Below are positions 46,845 to 55,391 of a stretch of DNA of 64,000 bases, one piece after another. The notes under the pieces are model-generated. The model saw only the letters and a program-made list of their open reading frames with translations. It did not search any database and was not told the origin of the DNA. The position numbers and the translations under genes are program-made. Numbering within the stretch: position 1 is the first letter of the stretch; each line of letters begins with the position of its first letter. Source of the DNA: Kriegella aquimaris (GTDB taxonomy: Bacteria; Bacteroidota; Bacteroidia; Flavobacteriales; Flavobacteriaceae); contig NZ_FNGV01000019.1 of the NCBI RefSeq assembly GCF_900103215.1, positions 31,808 to 95,807 on the forward strand, written 5' to 3'.

Positions 46845-47696
46845 ATGGATATTATGGGTAAAATTATATCGAGCATAAGCATTTTGTTTGCATTTGTTTT
46901 TACGGGCATGTCACAAACTCCTTATACCCTCACAGATATGGATGTGACGGTAGTACAGGGGGTAATAACTTCCTCGACTCTTACTGGCGCCAGTGGGGAT
47001 AATTATCAACCCGACATTATTATCCCCGAGATGCTGGACGGGCTAGTAGTATCAGGGATTGGGGAGAAGGCTTTTCAAGATAAAAACCTAATCAGTGTGG
47101 TTTTGTCAGGGGAGGTTACGATAATTGGGAGTAGTGCTTTTCGAGACAACAATCTAACCAGTGTGACTTTGCCTTCTGGGCTTACGTCCATTGGGAGTAG
47201 TGCTTTTCGAGATAACAGTCTACCCAATGTAGATTTGCCTGCTGGGCTTACGTCCATTGGTGATTTTGCTTTTCAGAATAACCGCCTAACCCATATAGAT
47301 TTGCCTGCTGGGCTTACCACCATTGAGGAGAGTGCTTTTAATGTTAACTTCTTAACCAGGGTGGATTTGCCTGCTGGGCTTACCACCATTGAGACTAGTG
47401 CTTTTCGAGATAACCGCCTAACCCGTTTGGATTTGCCAGATGGGCTTACATCCATAGAGCATAGTGCTTTTCTTGCTAACCGCCTATCCCATGTTGATTT
47501 GCCTAATGGGCTTACGTTCATTGGGGAGAACACTTTTAAAATTAATAGTGATTTGGCCAGTTTTGCTTTGCCAAAGGTTTCCCCTGATGGTAATCCCGTG
47601 AGATGGCAAGCGAATGATGGAACTGTTTTAAATACAGAATATGTTATTTTATCTGTAAATTTTGGGAGTAGCTATAGCGCCATTGTTCAAGAATAG
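46845..47696 (+). CDS. BspA-type leucine-rich-repeat secreted protein
   Basis: The start at 46845 (MDIMGKIISSISILFAFVF) gives a good signal peptide; ATGs at 46818 and 46854 are alternatives. The protein has about 283 residues. From residue 65 on it is nearly all 23-residue BspA-like LRR_5 units of the form SAFRDNxLTxVDLPxGLTSIG, about eight copies, with high DNA similarity between units. Such proteins bind surfaces or partners. It is an unexpected insert in a catabolic operon. No type IX sorting domain is seen at the C-terminus. Confidence 0.85.
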   Translation: MDIMGKIISSISILFAFVFTGMSQTPYTLTDMDVTVVQGVITSSTLTGASGDNYQPDIIIPEMLDGLVVSGIGEKAFQDKNLISVVLSGEVTIIGSSAFRDNNLTSVTLPSGLTSIGSSAFRDNSLPNVDLPAGLTSIGDFAFQNNRLTHIDLPAGLTTIEESAFNVNFLTRVDLPAGLTTIETSAFRDNRLTRLDLPDGLTSIEHSAFLANRLSHVDLPNGLTFIGENTFKINSDLASFALPKVSPDGNPVRWQANDGTVLNTEYVILSVNFGSSYSAIVQE

Positions 47697-47749
47697 GGCA
47701 TTACTTATGGGCCTTTAGCCGAGGTCTATGTATATTGATGAGGTCCGCA

Positions 47750-47769
47750 ATCCCGATAGCTATCGGGAT
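47750..47769. repeat. 20-bp perfect palindrome, dispersed-repeat type
   Basis: ATCCCGATAGCTATCGGGAT is self-complementary over all 20 bases and lies in the gap after the LRR gene. Palindromes of this sequence are frequent between genes in marine flavobacteria (general knowledge), so it may act as a hairpin or a REP-like element. Confidence 0.7.
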
Positions 47770-47844
47770 GGGATTTTACTTTGGAACAACAAAAGATAAA
47801 CCAAAAACTATGCGCAAATCATAACCCGACCCATAATTATAATT

Positions 47845-48672
47845 ATGTATCTGAGAAAATTGACATCACTATTGCTATTAATACTATTACTTGGTTCCTG
47901 CAAGCAGGATAAAGTACAACTCACACATGGAATAGATGAATCTGCCGGTGGAGGTTCGGCATACATTGTTACCACAACTTCAGCAACCTACTATCTGGAA
48001 AAGGAAGGTGGCGGCTTGTCGAGCATAATCGACAAGGATGGTGTCGATTGGATAGGCTTTCACAATGAGGAAGGGTCGGGACATAAAGGCGAATACCGAG
48101 GATTTCCGAATGCAATCCACCGTCAAGACGGAAGCTATTTTCATGCCATGAATGCAGGCACCGATCCATCGAGCTCAGTAGTAGACATTGAGTCGGAACA
48201 ACATGTGCGCATTACCTTCACCTCAGACAATGAAAATTGGCAGGGGCAGTGGGACTTTTATCCTGATCGCTGTGATTTCACGATGAGCAAAATCAGCCCC
48301 GGGTATAAATATTGGGTGCAATACGAGGGCGTTCCAGGAGGTGAAATGGATAGCACTGATTTTTGGTATGCATCCATCGATAATAAAAAACACCCGATCG
48401 AAGAGGCCTTTGGTGGTGATCTGCCTGCTCCTGAGTGGATGGCCTTTGGGGATCAAAATTCACCCCGCATGTTGTATGTGCTGCAACATGAAGATGATGA
48501 GTTTCCAGATAATTATGTCAGCAGACCTTATATGACCGTAATGGGTTTTGGTCGACAAAACGGGGAAAAAACAACCAAACATTTAACTACTGTTCGAACC
48601 TTTTCTATTGGCTTCGCAGAGTCGACCGAGTATGGGGTGATTGATCAGGTTGTTAGGGAGGTAATTGATTAG
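47845..48672 (+). CDS. Hypothetical lipoprotein, beta-rich
   Basis: This 275-residue protein has a lipobox LLLGSC. It is rich in aromatic residues and predicted beta strands (ATYYLEKEGGGLSSIIDKDG, WQGQWDFYPDRCDFTM, YKYWVQYEGVPGGEMDS). I recognise no catalytic family. The sandwich-like character and the operon position suggest a surface or periplasmic glycan-binding or modifying role, unproven. It starts after a 148-bp gap containing the 20-bp palindrome. Confidence 0.75.
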   Translation: MYLRKLTSLLLLILLLGSCKQDKVQLTHGIDESAGGGSAYIVTTTSATYYLEKEGGGLSSIIDKDGVDWIGFHNEEGSGHKGEYRGFPNAIHRQDGSYFHAMNAGTDPSSSVVDIESEQHVRITFTSDNENWQGQWDFYPDRCDFTMSKISPGYKYWVQYEGVPGGEMDSTDFWYASIDNKKHPIEEAFGGDLPAPEWMAFGDQNSPRMLYVLQHEDDEFPDNYVSRPYMTVMGFGRQNGEKTTKHLTTVRTFSIGFAESTEYGVIDQVVREVID

Positions 48673-48743
48673 ACAACTATGATGGATAGTAATTTTGTCC
48701 TGTTGTAGATTAATTTGATAGTTGTAAATAAATAGAAAATGAG

Positions 48744-49015
48744 ATGAAAAACAGTCTACTGTTCACCTGGGTTGTTCTGTTGCTTTTGTCCTGTGGAGAA
48801 AACCCAAATCTGAAAGAATCGAAGTTGACCTCGACAGTACCTTCATCGTCATCACAATATAACGAGGCCCCAGAGCGTGCTGCCGCTGTTGCGGCTGGAG
48901 CTTTGCCGCCAGTATCCGAAAGGCTTCCCGCCGTACCACAGGTTATCGTACCCTTCAATGAAATTGGCAAGTATGGGGACGAGTTGCGTTTTGGCCTTTC
49001 GGAATTGGGTAATAT
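48744..49015 (+). pseudogene. N-terminal fragment of a family-5 solute-binding lipoprotein
   Basis: The frame starts with a lipoprotein signal (MKNSLLFTWVVLLLLSC) very like that of the PL6 gene at 52811. ERAAAVAAGALPPVSERLP and QVIVPFNEIGKYGDELRFGLSE follow, a sequence characteristic of the start of oligopeptide-type ABC solute-binding proteins. After about 90 residues similarity ends, and the frame runs for 30 more codons through the SDR fragment in the wrong frame, stopping at 49109. It is almost surely non-functional. Confidence 0.7.
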
Positions 49016-49147
49016 GGATTTATTCGAGCTTGGGGAAAACCAGAAGATTTACAGGCATTGGCAGTTTTTCTTGCGTCTAAAAGTTCGAGTTTTGTCAATG
49101 GACAAGTAATTTTTGTAGATGATGGCCTGAGCGCCGTTATCCTATAA
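49016..49147 (+). pseudogene. C-terminal fragment of an SDR oxidoreductase
   Basis: In a frame shifted from the preceding fragment, 49016-49147 reads GFIRAWGKPEDLQALAVFLA, then SKSSSFVNGQVIFVDDGLSAVIL and a stop. This matches the end of classical SDRs such as gluconate 5-dehydrogenase (GxPEDL...FLAS..S.fvnG..i.VDgG). The body of the gene is gone. The remaining gap 49148-49415 holds only short broken frames. Confidence 0.75.
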
Positions 49148-49415
49148 AGTGGTTGCGTGCTATCGGAGATAAAAGACCATTTAGCATGTGTCGCTTGAGT
49201 GCTCTCGAGTCTTAGTTGACCAATGTAGTAATTAACCCTAAAAGATAAATTATAAAATCAGTTGGAATGAACAAACTCTACTTCTAACCTGTGCCTGTGA
49301 AAGTGAAACGAGAGGTGCCATTATGGGAAGCTAAAAATAATTCTCATTCTGCTTATGAGCGTGAAAACACGGGAGAACTGATCGTTGAAAAATCTTCTAC
49401 TCAAATTAATATACT

Positions 49416-51092
49416 ATGAAAATGGATAAAATACATCATAAAATTGATATTGTGCTGGGCATCGTAGCGATGTTTCTTATCTGCTTATTAACTAATTGTG
49501 AAAGTCCGAAATTAGTCGAGCGTCCATCCTACGAAAAACCGAAATCCATAATCCAACTAGACACAACCCGGCTGCTGGTAAGTGAGGTGGTTCGCGATTT
49601 GGATGAGCCATGGGAAGTCACCTGGGGAGCAGATGACCATCTGTGGTTCACCGAAAAGAAGGGTAATATCATGCGAATGAACCCCACCACCGGGCAGGTT
49701 AAAAAGGTGCTGAACATTCCGGAGGTTTATTCGGAAGGATTAACCCCAGGTCTGCTGGGTATGGTTCTTCATCCAGATTTTAAAAATGAGTCTTTTGTGT
49801 ACATGCACTACACCTATATTGACTCGGCCCTAACCGGTGAGTTAGATCGTAGTGGGAATCCCAATTTCGTAAGGTCTAAACTGGTGCGGTACAAATATTC
49901 TTCTCAAGAAGACACCTTGATTAATCCTGAGCCGCTATTAGCTGAAATTCCAGGGTTCAGAGCGCACAATGGATCTCGGCTCGCCATAAGTTATGACAAT
50001 AAACTCATTTTTGCCATAGGTGATGTGGCCGATTTCCGTAATGCACAGACGGAGTTAACACTGCCAGGCAAAGTCCTCAGACTGAATCTAGACGGTAGCG
50101 TTCCTGATGACAACCCGATTCCAGGTAACTATTTCTACTCAATGGGTCATCGGAATCCTCAAGGATTGGTGTCGGCAAATGGAAAAATTTATTCATCTGA
50201 GCATGGACCTAATAATGATGATGAAATCAATCTGATTAAACCAGGTGGCAACTATGGTTGGCCTTTTGTAGAAGGATTTTGTGACAAAGAAAACGAATTG
50301 GCCTTCTGTGATTCGGTAACGGTCAACGAGCCCATTTACGACTGGACACCTACAATAGCTCCCGCAGGTCTAGATTTTTATAACCATTCGGCTATTCCCG
50401 AATGGAAAAATAACCTTATGCTTACCACCCTGAAAGGACAAGCACTTTGGTTATTTGAACTTGACGCTTCTGGAGAAAAAATTGTGAATAAAAGAATTTA
50501 TCTGCAGGAGAAATTCGGTCGCCTGAGGGATTTGTGTGTTTCTTCCTCCGGTGATGTTTACTTGATTACCAGTAACACAGATTGGAACGTGTCCAGATAT
50601 AAATGGTTGTATGATGGAGCCCCTAAAGACGGAAATGATAGAATACTTAAAATTTCCGTGCTTCAAGATGAAGAAGAGAAAAAATTTGACCACCTAAAGA
50701 CCTCCACCGAAGCTAACGAACCAATTAAAATGTTGGTACAGTATGGCCATGGTGGGAATGCGTTTACAAGACAAGCAATTCTATATAGGGACAACTGCGC
50801 ATCATGTCATTTACCTGAAGGTGAGGGAATACCCAATTTCACACCCCCACTCATAGGAACGGCTACCGTAGCAGACAAGAAGAAACTAATTGAGACTGCT
50901 CTTTTTGGGATGTCAGGAAAAATAGTGGTGAAGGGGAAGAATTACGACGAAGTGATGCCTGGATTTGCCGCTAGTCTCACAAATCAAGAATTGAAAGACA
51001 TATTAAACTATGTGCGTATGGTCCATAATAAGCTCACAGATTCCATAACAACCACCGAAATTGAGGAGATAAGAAAAAGTCGCACTTTCTGA
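49416..51092 (+). CDS. PQQ-type sugar dehydrogenase fused to cytochrome c, lipoprotein
   Basis: This 558-residue protein has a lipobox LLTNC. Residues about 50-420 form the six-bladed propeller of soluble aldose/glucose dehydrogenases (EPWEVTWGADDHLWFTEKKG, GHRNPQGL, HGPNNDDEINLI, GGNYGWPFVEG). Residues about 450-545 are a cytochrome c domain with CASCH (461-465) as the haem site and MPGF near 511 as likely distal Met. It would oxidise a sugar in the periplasm and pass electrons directly to haem. It interrupts the alginate cluster between pseudogenes and PL6 genes; its substrate is unknown. Confidence 0.88.
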   Translation: MKMDKIHHKIDIVLGIVAMFLICLLTNCESPKLVERPSYEKPKSIIQLDTTRLLVSEVVRDLDEPWEVTWGADDHLWFTEKKGNIMRMNPTTGQVKKVLNIPEVYSEGLTPGLLGMVLHPDFKNESFVYMHYTYIDSALTGELDRSGNPNFVRSKLVRYKYSSQEDTLINPEPLLAEIPGFRAHNGSRLAISYDNKLIFAIGDVADFRNAQTELTLPGKVLRLNLDGSVPDDNPIPGNYFYSMGHRNPQGLVSANGKIYSSEHGPNNDDEINLIKPGGNYGWPFVEGFCDKENELAFCDSVTVNEPIYDWTPTIAPAGLDFYNHSAIPEWKNNLMLTTLKGQALWLFELDASGEKIVNKRIYLQEKFGRLRDLCVSSSGDVYLITSNTDWNVSRYKWLYDGAPKDGNDRILKISVLQDEEEKKFDHLKTSTEANEPIKMLVQYGHGGNAFTRQAILYRDNCASCHLPEGEGIPNFTPPLIGTATVADKKKLIETALFGMSGKIVVKGKNYDEVMPGFAASLTNQELKDILNYVRMVHNKLTDSITTTEIEEIRKSRTF

Positions 51093-51224
51093 TACTATTG
51101 CCTACTATGTAAATAGATACCCTAGAAGGTCGTATTGGTGTAAATCTATGAATTGATGATGCGATAAGATTTGCCAACAATGATATTCGATCAAACTTAA
51201 AATTGAAACTTAAAATAAGTTGAA

Positions 51225-52814
51225 ATGAAAAACAATTTACTGCTAACCTTTAGCTGTGCCGTTCTGCTGCTATTGTCTTGTGGCAAAACAAATTCTGAAG
51301 GAATTTATGTGAAGGATTTTTTTGCGCTAAATGAAGCAATCGGGCAGGCCACTCCTGGTAGTGAAATCGTATTAGCCAATGGGGTTTGGAAAGATGTGCA
51401 AATCAAATTTTATGGTATAGGAAAAAAGGAAAAACCTATAACACTTCGTGCCGAAACTGAAGGAGAAGTATTTATAGAAGGACAGTCGTTTTTGCATTTA
51501 GGAGGAGAAAATCTAGTGGTTGACGGATTATATTTTCGAAACGGATATACGCCTTCTTCCGGAATTATTCGCTACAAAATAGGCGCCGACAGCGTTGCCA
51601 ACAACACCCGGGTAACCAATTGTGTGGTAGAAGATTTTACTCAACCAAGTGCTTTGTCGGGCGATAGGTGGATTGAGTTTTATGGCAAGCACAATCAAAT
51701 GGACCATTGTTACATAGCTGGAAAGGGTAACGATGGCAGCACATTGATGGTCTATCATGATGGAAACGAGAATACCGACAATCATCACCAAATTGTAAAT
51801 AACTATTTCGGTCCGCGCCCAAGAAAAGGAGGGGCCAGTGCAGAGACAATACAACTTGGGGATAGTGAAACACGATTGACACCTGGGCGGGTAAACGTAT
51901 CGAACAACTACTTCGAAGCTTGTAACGGGGATGTTGAAATCATTTCAGATATGACGAATTACAATTCATTTACCCATAATATTTTTTACAAGTGTGAGGG
52001 CGCTCTGGTGCTGAGACATGGAAATTTTGCGACCGTAGATAGTAATATTTTCATTGGAGGCGATGAATCAAATTTGTATGGTGGGCTGAGTGTGATGAAC
52101 ACGGGACACTGGATAACCAATAATTATTTCTACAAAATTAAGGGAAAGGAATTCAGGAGTCCCCTTGCTATTATGAATGGAATTCTAAATACACCCATGA
52201 AAGGATTTAGGCAGGTTACAGATGTTGTGATTACGTATAATACTTGGGTCGATTGCCAATCTTCGTGGCAAATAGGCATCGGGCAGAACAAGGCAAGTGC
52301 AGATGTGCTTCCTGTAACAGAAATTAGGTCTGAACCTCCTATCCGTTCAACCATTGCCAATAATTTGATATATAATACACATGTAGATGCAACACCGGTT
52401 GTGAATTATGATGACATGGAGGGTATATTGTTTAAGAATAACATTATCGACAATAATGGCAGCGAATATTCAGAATATAACGTACTCCGAAACGAAAAGG
52501 TGAAAATGAAACAGGTCAACGAATGGTTGTTCGCCCCTCATGAAGAACAAAACGAAATTCTGAATGATGTGTTCGTGGGTTATGGTTTCGGTAGAATCAA
52601 ACAAGACCTCTTTGGAGATTCTAGATCTAAAGAAAGTAGGGTTGGTGCAATCAACCAACTGTCAACCGCTGAAAAATTTGTAATCGACAAGAAAAAATAT
52701 GGGCCCGAATGGTTCTCGACTGAGAAAATTGCAATTAATTATAACCTTCCAAACGATTCTTTGGTAGAAGAAAGTGAACTCGCGAAATATATGGAACAGG
52801 ACAAAAACAGATGA
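51225..52814 (+). CDS. PL6-family beta-helix lyase homologue lacking the catalytic lysine
   Basis: This 529-residue protein has a lipobox LLSC. The PL6 N-terminal catalytic beta-helix is complete (IYVKDFFALNEAIGQATPG, HHQIVNNYFGPRPRKGG, ALVLRHGNF). PL6 enzymes use a Lys base and an Arg acid 21 residues apart (Lys220/Arg241 in AlyGC). Here Arg264 is kept, but the Lys position is Met243 (ATG at 51951-51953). The protein stops where the second domain of its neighbour begins. The stop overlaps the next start (ATGA). It may be a binding protein, an altered enzyme or a decaying copy. Confidence 0.88.
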   Translation: MKNNLLLTFSCAVLLLLSCGKTNSEGIYVKDFFALNEAIGQATPGSEIVLANGVWKDVQIKFYGIGKKEKPITLRAETEGEVFIEGQSFLHLGGENLVVDGLYFRNGYTPSSGIIRYKIGADSVANNTRVTNCVVEDFTQPSALSGDRWIEFYGKHNQMDHCYIAGKGNDGSTLMVYHDGNENTDNHHQIVNNYFGPRPRKGGASAETIQLGDSETRLTPGRVNVSNNYFEACNGDVEIISDMTNYNSFTHNIFYKCEGALVLRHGNFATVDSNIFIGGDESNLYGGLSVMNTGHWITNNYFYKIKGKEFRSPLAIMNGILNTPMKGFRQVTDVVITYNTWVDCQSSWQIGIGQNKASADVLPVTEIRSEPPIRSTIANNLIYNTHVDATPVVNYDDMEGILFKNNIIDNNGSEYSEYNVLRNEKVKMKQVNEWLFAPHEEQNEILNDVFVGYGFGRIKQDLFGDSRSKESRVGAINQLSTAEKFVIDKKKYGPEWFSTEKIAINYNLPNDSLVEESELAKYMEQDKNR

Positions 52815-55126
52815 TAATGAAAAATAGTTTATTAGTAACCCTCGTTGTCCTGCTGTTTTTATCCTGCGGCAAAAAATCAAATCCTGAAGGAATTTATGTA
52901 AGGGATTTTGCAGAACTAAATAGAGCAATCAAACAAGTAAATCCTGGAGGTGAAATCATTCTTGTCAATGGGGTTTGGAAGGATGTTCAAATCAAATTTT
53001 TTGGCAGGGGAACAAAAGAAAAGCCTATAACACTTCGCGCAGAAACTCCAGGAGAAGTATTTATAGAAGGACAGTCGTATTTGCATCTAGGGGGTGAAAA
53101 CCTTATTGTCAATGGATTGTACTTCCGTAACGGTTATACACCTTCGACTGGAATTATTCGCTACAAAATTGGATTAGACAGCGTCGTCAATAATAGTAGG
53201 GTAACTAATTGTGTAATAGAAAATTTTACACAACCAAGTCGTTCGATGAGTGATCGGTGGGTTGAATTTTATGGCAAGCTCAATCAAATGGACCATTGTT
53301 ACATAGCAGGGAAATCAAACGATGGCAACACCTTGATGGTTTATCATACTGGAAATGAGAATACCAATAATCACCATCAAATTGTATATAACTATTTTGG
53401 TCCACGTCCTAGAAAAGGAGGCCCCAGAGCGGAAACCGTGCGCATTGGCAACCCTCAGATGACTCCGGGCTATGTAAACGTTTCGAACAACTATTTTGAA
53501 GCTTGTAATGGAGAGGTTGAGATCGTCTCTGATAAAGCCGACTTCAACATTTTTAGGAACAATATCTTCTACAAATGTGAAGGGTCTCTAGTATTAAGGC
53601 ACGCCAATTATGGTACCGTTGACGGCAATATTTTCATAGGTGGGGACGAATCTGATTTCTATGGTGGAATTAGACTTGTGAATACCGGACACTGGATTAC
53701 CAATAATTATTTCTATAAAATTAAGGGAAGGGAATTCAGGAGTCCCCTCGCTGTGATGAACGGAATTCCTAATTCCATATCAAATAGATATAAACAGGTT
53801 ACAGATGCCGTTATCGCCTATAATACTTGGGTCGATTGCAAATCTCCATGGCAGTTCGGTATTGGGCAAAACAGGGAAAGCGCGAACGTACTTCCTGCAA
53901 GTGAAATCCGCTCGTTGCCACCAATTCGAACTACAATTGCTAACAACTTGATTTATAATACTCAAGTTGATAAAGCACCGTTGGTCGATCACGATAGCAT
54001 AAATGGCATATTGTTTAAGAATAATATCATTGACAACAACGGTGTTGAATATTCAGAATTTTCAGTACTCCAAAATAAGAAGATAAAAATGAAACAGGTC
54101 AATGAATGGTTGTTTGTTCCGCAAGATGGTCAAAACGAATTTTTGAACGATGTATTCAACGGCTATGATTTTGGTAGAATACAACAGGACCTCTTTGGGG
54201 ATTCAAGAACTAAAAAAAGTAGAGTTGGTGCAATCAACCAACTATCAACCGCTGAAAAATTTGTAATCGACAAGAAAAAATACGGACCTGATTGGTTTTC
54301 AACCGATAAAGTTATCACTGAACCAAATATTCTTAGTGCTTCATCGGCAGAAGGCGAACTCAGGAAAATGATTGAACACGCCAAAACAGGAGATGTTGTT
54401 GAACTCAGTGATAAGGTCTATAATATTAATAGTTCACTTAAAATTGACAAGGAAATTACCATCCGATCAAAAACGGGGAACAAAGCACAACTGGTCTTTA
54501 CCGGAGAGGAAAACACACCAGCCTTTGAAATGAATCCGAGGGGGATTATCAAGTTGGAGAACCTTTCGCTAAAAGGCCAAAACAATCAGTTGGCTTTTGC
54601 TCCGCTGAATGAAAACATGTCCGCCGCTTACAAACTTTTTATTGACAATTGTGTAATTGAAGATTTTAGTTACATGCTCAAAGCTTCCAAAGGATCTTTT
54701 GCAGATACGATTAATGTGAACAACACAACCATTCAAAATTGTGAAAATGGTATTGTCTTAGCTGCTGATGAGAAGGGCGATTACAATGCTGAGATGGTAA
54801 CTTTTAATGAATGTGAGTTTATCAACGTTAAACGCAATGTGATTAACTTCTACAGAGATGGATATGATGAATCGACCATTGGCGGATTTTTAACGCTTTC
54901 TAACAACACCTTTACTAGCTGCGGAGGCAAAGAAGAAAGTGGGTTGCTAATTAATACACGGGGAATTATTAATGTAAATATTATTGACAATACATTTAGT
55001 CACAATCCAGTAAAATTGGTCGCCTTGTTGTGGGGCGCAAAGAATAACCACCATAGTAATAACACACTTATTCAGTCAGGACAGATAAAGGTAGAGGAAC
55101 AGCAAGAACTTGATATCCTTTATTAA
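52811..55126 (+). CDS. PL6 alginate lyase, two-domain lipoprotein
   Basis: This 771-residue protein has a lipobox LFLSC; the start may be 52811 or the ATG at 52817. The catalytic beta-helix (about 25-500) contains EIVSDKADF with Lys242 and LVLRHANY with Arg263, the expected base/acid pair at spacing 21. Residues about 510-771 form a second, parallel-beta-helix domain (AFEMNPRGIIKLENLSLKGQ; SKGSFADTI). It is very similar to the preceding gene over the first domain, indicating tandem duplication. PL6 enzymes depolymerise alginate, often G- or MG-rich. Confidence 0.92.
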   Translation: MIMKNSLLVTLVVLLFLSCGKKSNPEGIYVRDFAELNRAIKQVNPGGEIILVNGVWKDVQIKFFGRGTKEKPITLRAETPGEVFIEGQSYLHLGGENLIVNGLYFRNGYTPSTGIIRYKIGLDSVVNNSRVTNCVIENFTQPSRSMSDRWVEFYGKLNQMDHCYIAGKSNDGNTLMVYHTGNENTNNHHQIVYNYFGPRPRKGGPRAETVRIGNPQMTPGYVNVSNNYFEACNGEVEIVSDKADFNIFRNNIFYKCEGSLVLRHANYGTVDGNIFIGGDESDFYGGIRLVNTGHWITNNYFYKIKGREFRSPLAVMNGIPNSISNRYKQVTDAVIAYNTWVDCKSPWQFGIGQNRESANVLPASEIRSLPPIRTTIANNLIYNTQVDKAPLVDHDSINGILFKNNIIDNNGVEYSEFSVLQNKKIKMKQVNEWLFVPQDGQNEFLNDVFNGYDFGRIQQDLFGDSRTKKSRVGAINQLSTAEKFVIDKKKYGPDWFSTDKVITEPNILSASSAEGELRKMIEHAKTGDVVELSDKVYNINSSLKIDKEITIRSKTGNKAQLVFTGEENTPAFEMNPRGIIKLENLSLKGQNNQLAFAPLNENMSAAYKLFIDNCVIEDFSYMLKASKGSFADTINVNNTTIQNCENGIVLAADEKGDYNAEMVTFNECEFINVKRNVINFYRDGYDESTIGGFLTLSNNTFTSCGGKEESGLLINTRGIINVNIIDNTFSHNPVKLVALLWGAKNNHHSNNTLIQSGQIKVEEQQELDILY

Positions 55127-55329
55127 GAGGAAGCTGTCAATTTGAATACCATTAAGAGAAAGGTAAAAGGAAATATGTACACCCAAAAATTCAATCCTAT
55201 TATAAATAAACTTTTTTAGTGTCATAGGGAATGCTACCTAAACTTTATTTTGGTTTTTGTCAAATTGACGATTTCACTTGGGATTAATTATTAATTAGAG
55301 ATAATATGGGCAGGTTATATGTTAAATAG

Positions 55330-55381
55330 TTGTGAGTCTTACAATTATATGTATTTTTGGTAAACCAAATTGGTAAACCAA
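55330..55381 (+). promoter_or_regulatory. Promoter with tandem operator array ahead of the third PL6 gene
   Basis: TTG at 55330-55332 (-33), a 19-nt gap and TATTTTTG at 55352-55359 (-7) copy the layout at 37423. The operators TTGGTAAACCAA are exactly repeated at 55357-55368 and 55370-55381, pitch 13 bp, with the first overlapping the -7 element. The start codon is only 10 nt downstream of the second site, so the mRNA leader is short. Confidence 0.82.
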
Positions 55382-55391
55382 TTTTAAATAT

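Noticed and set aside
47075..47533. Open frames on the minus strand across the LRR gene
   Set aside because: They are mirror frames produced by the 69-bp repeat; the plus strand encodes a coherent LRR protein with a signal peptide.
46900..47700. CRISPR-like array in the regularly repeated LRR region
   Set aside because: The repeats are in-frame coding units of 69 bp without unique spacers.
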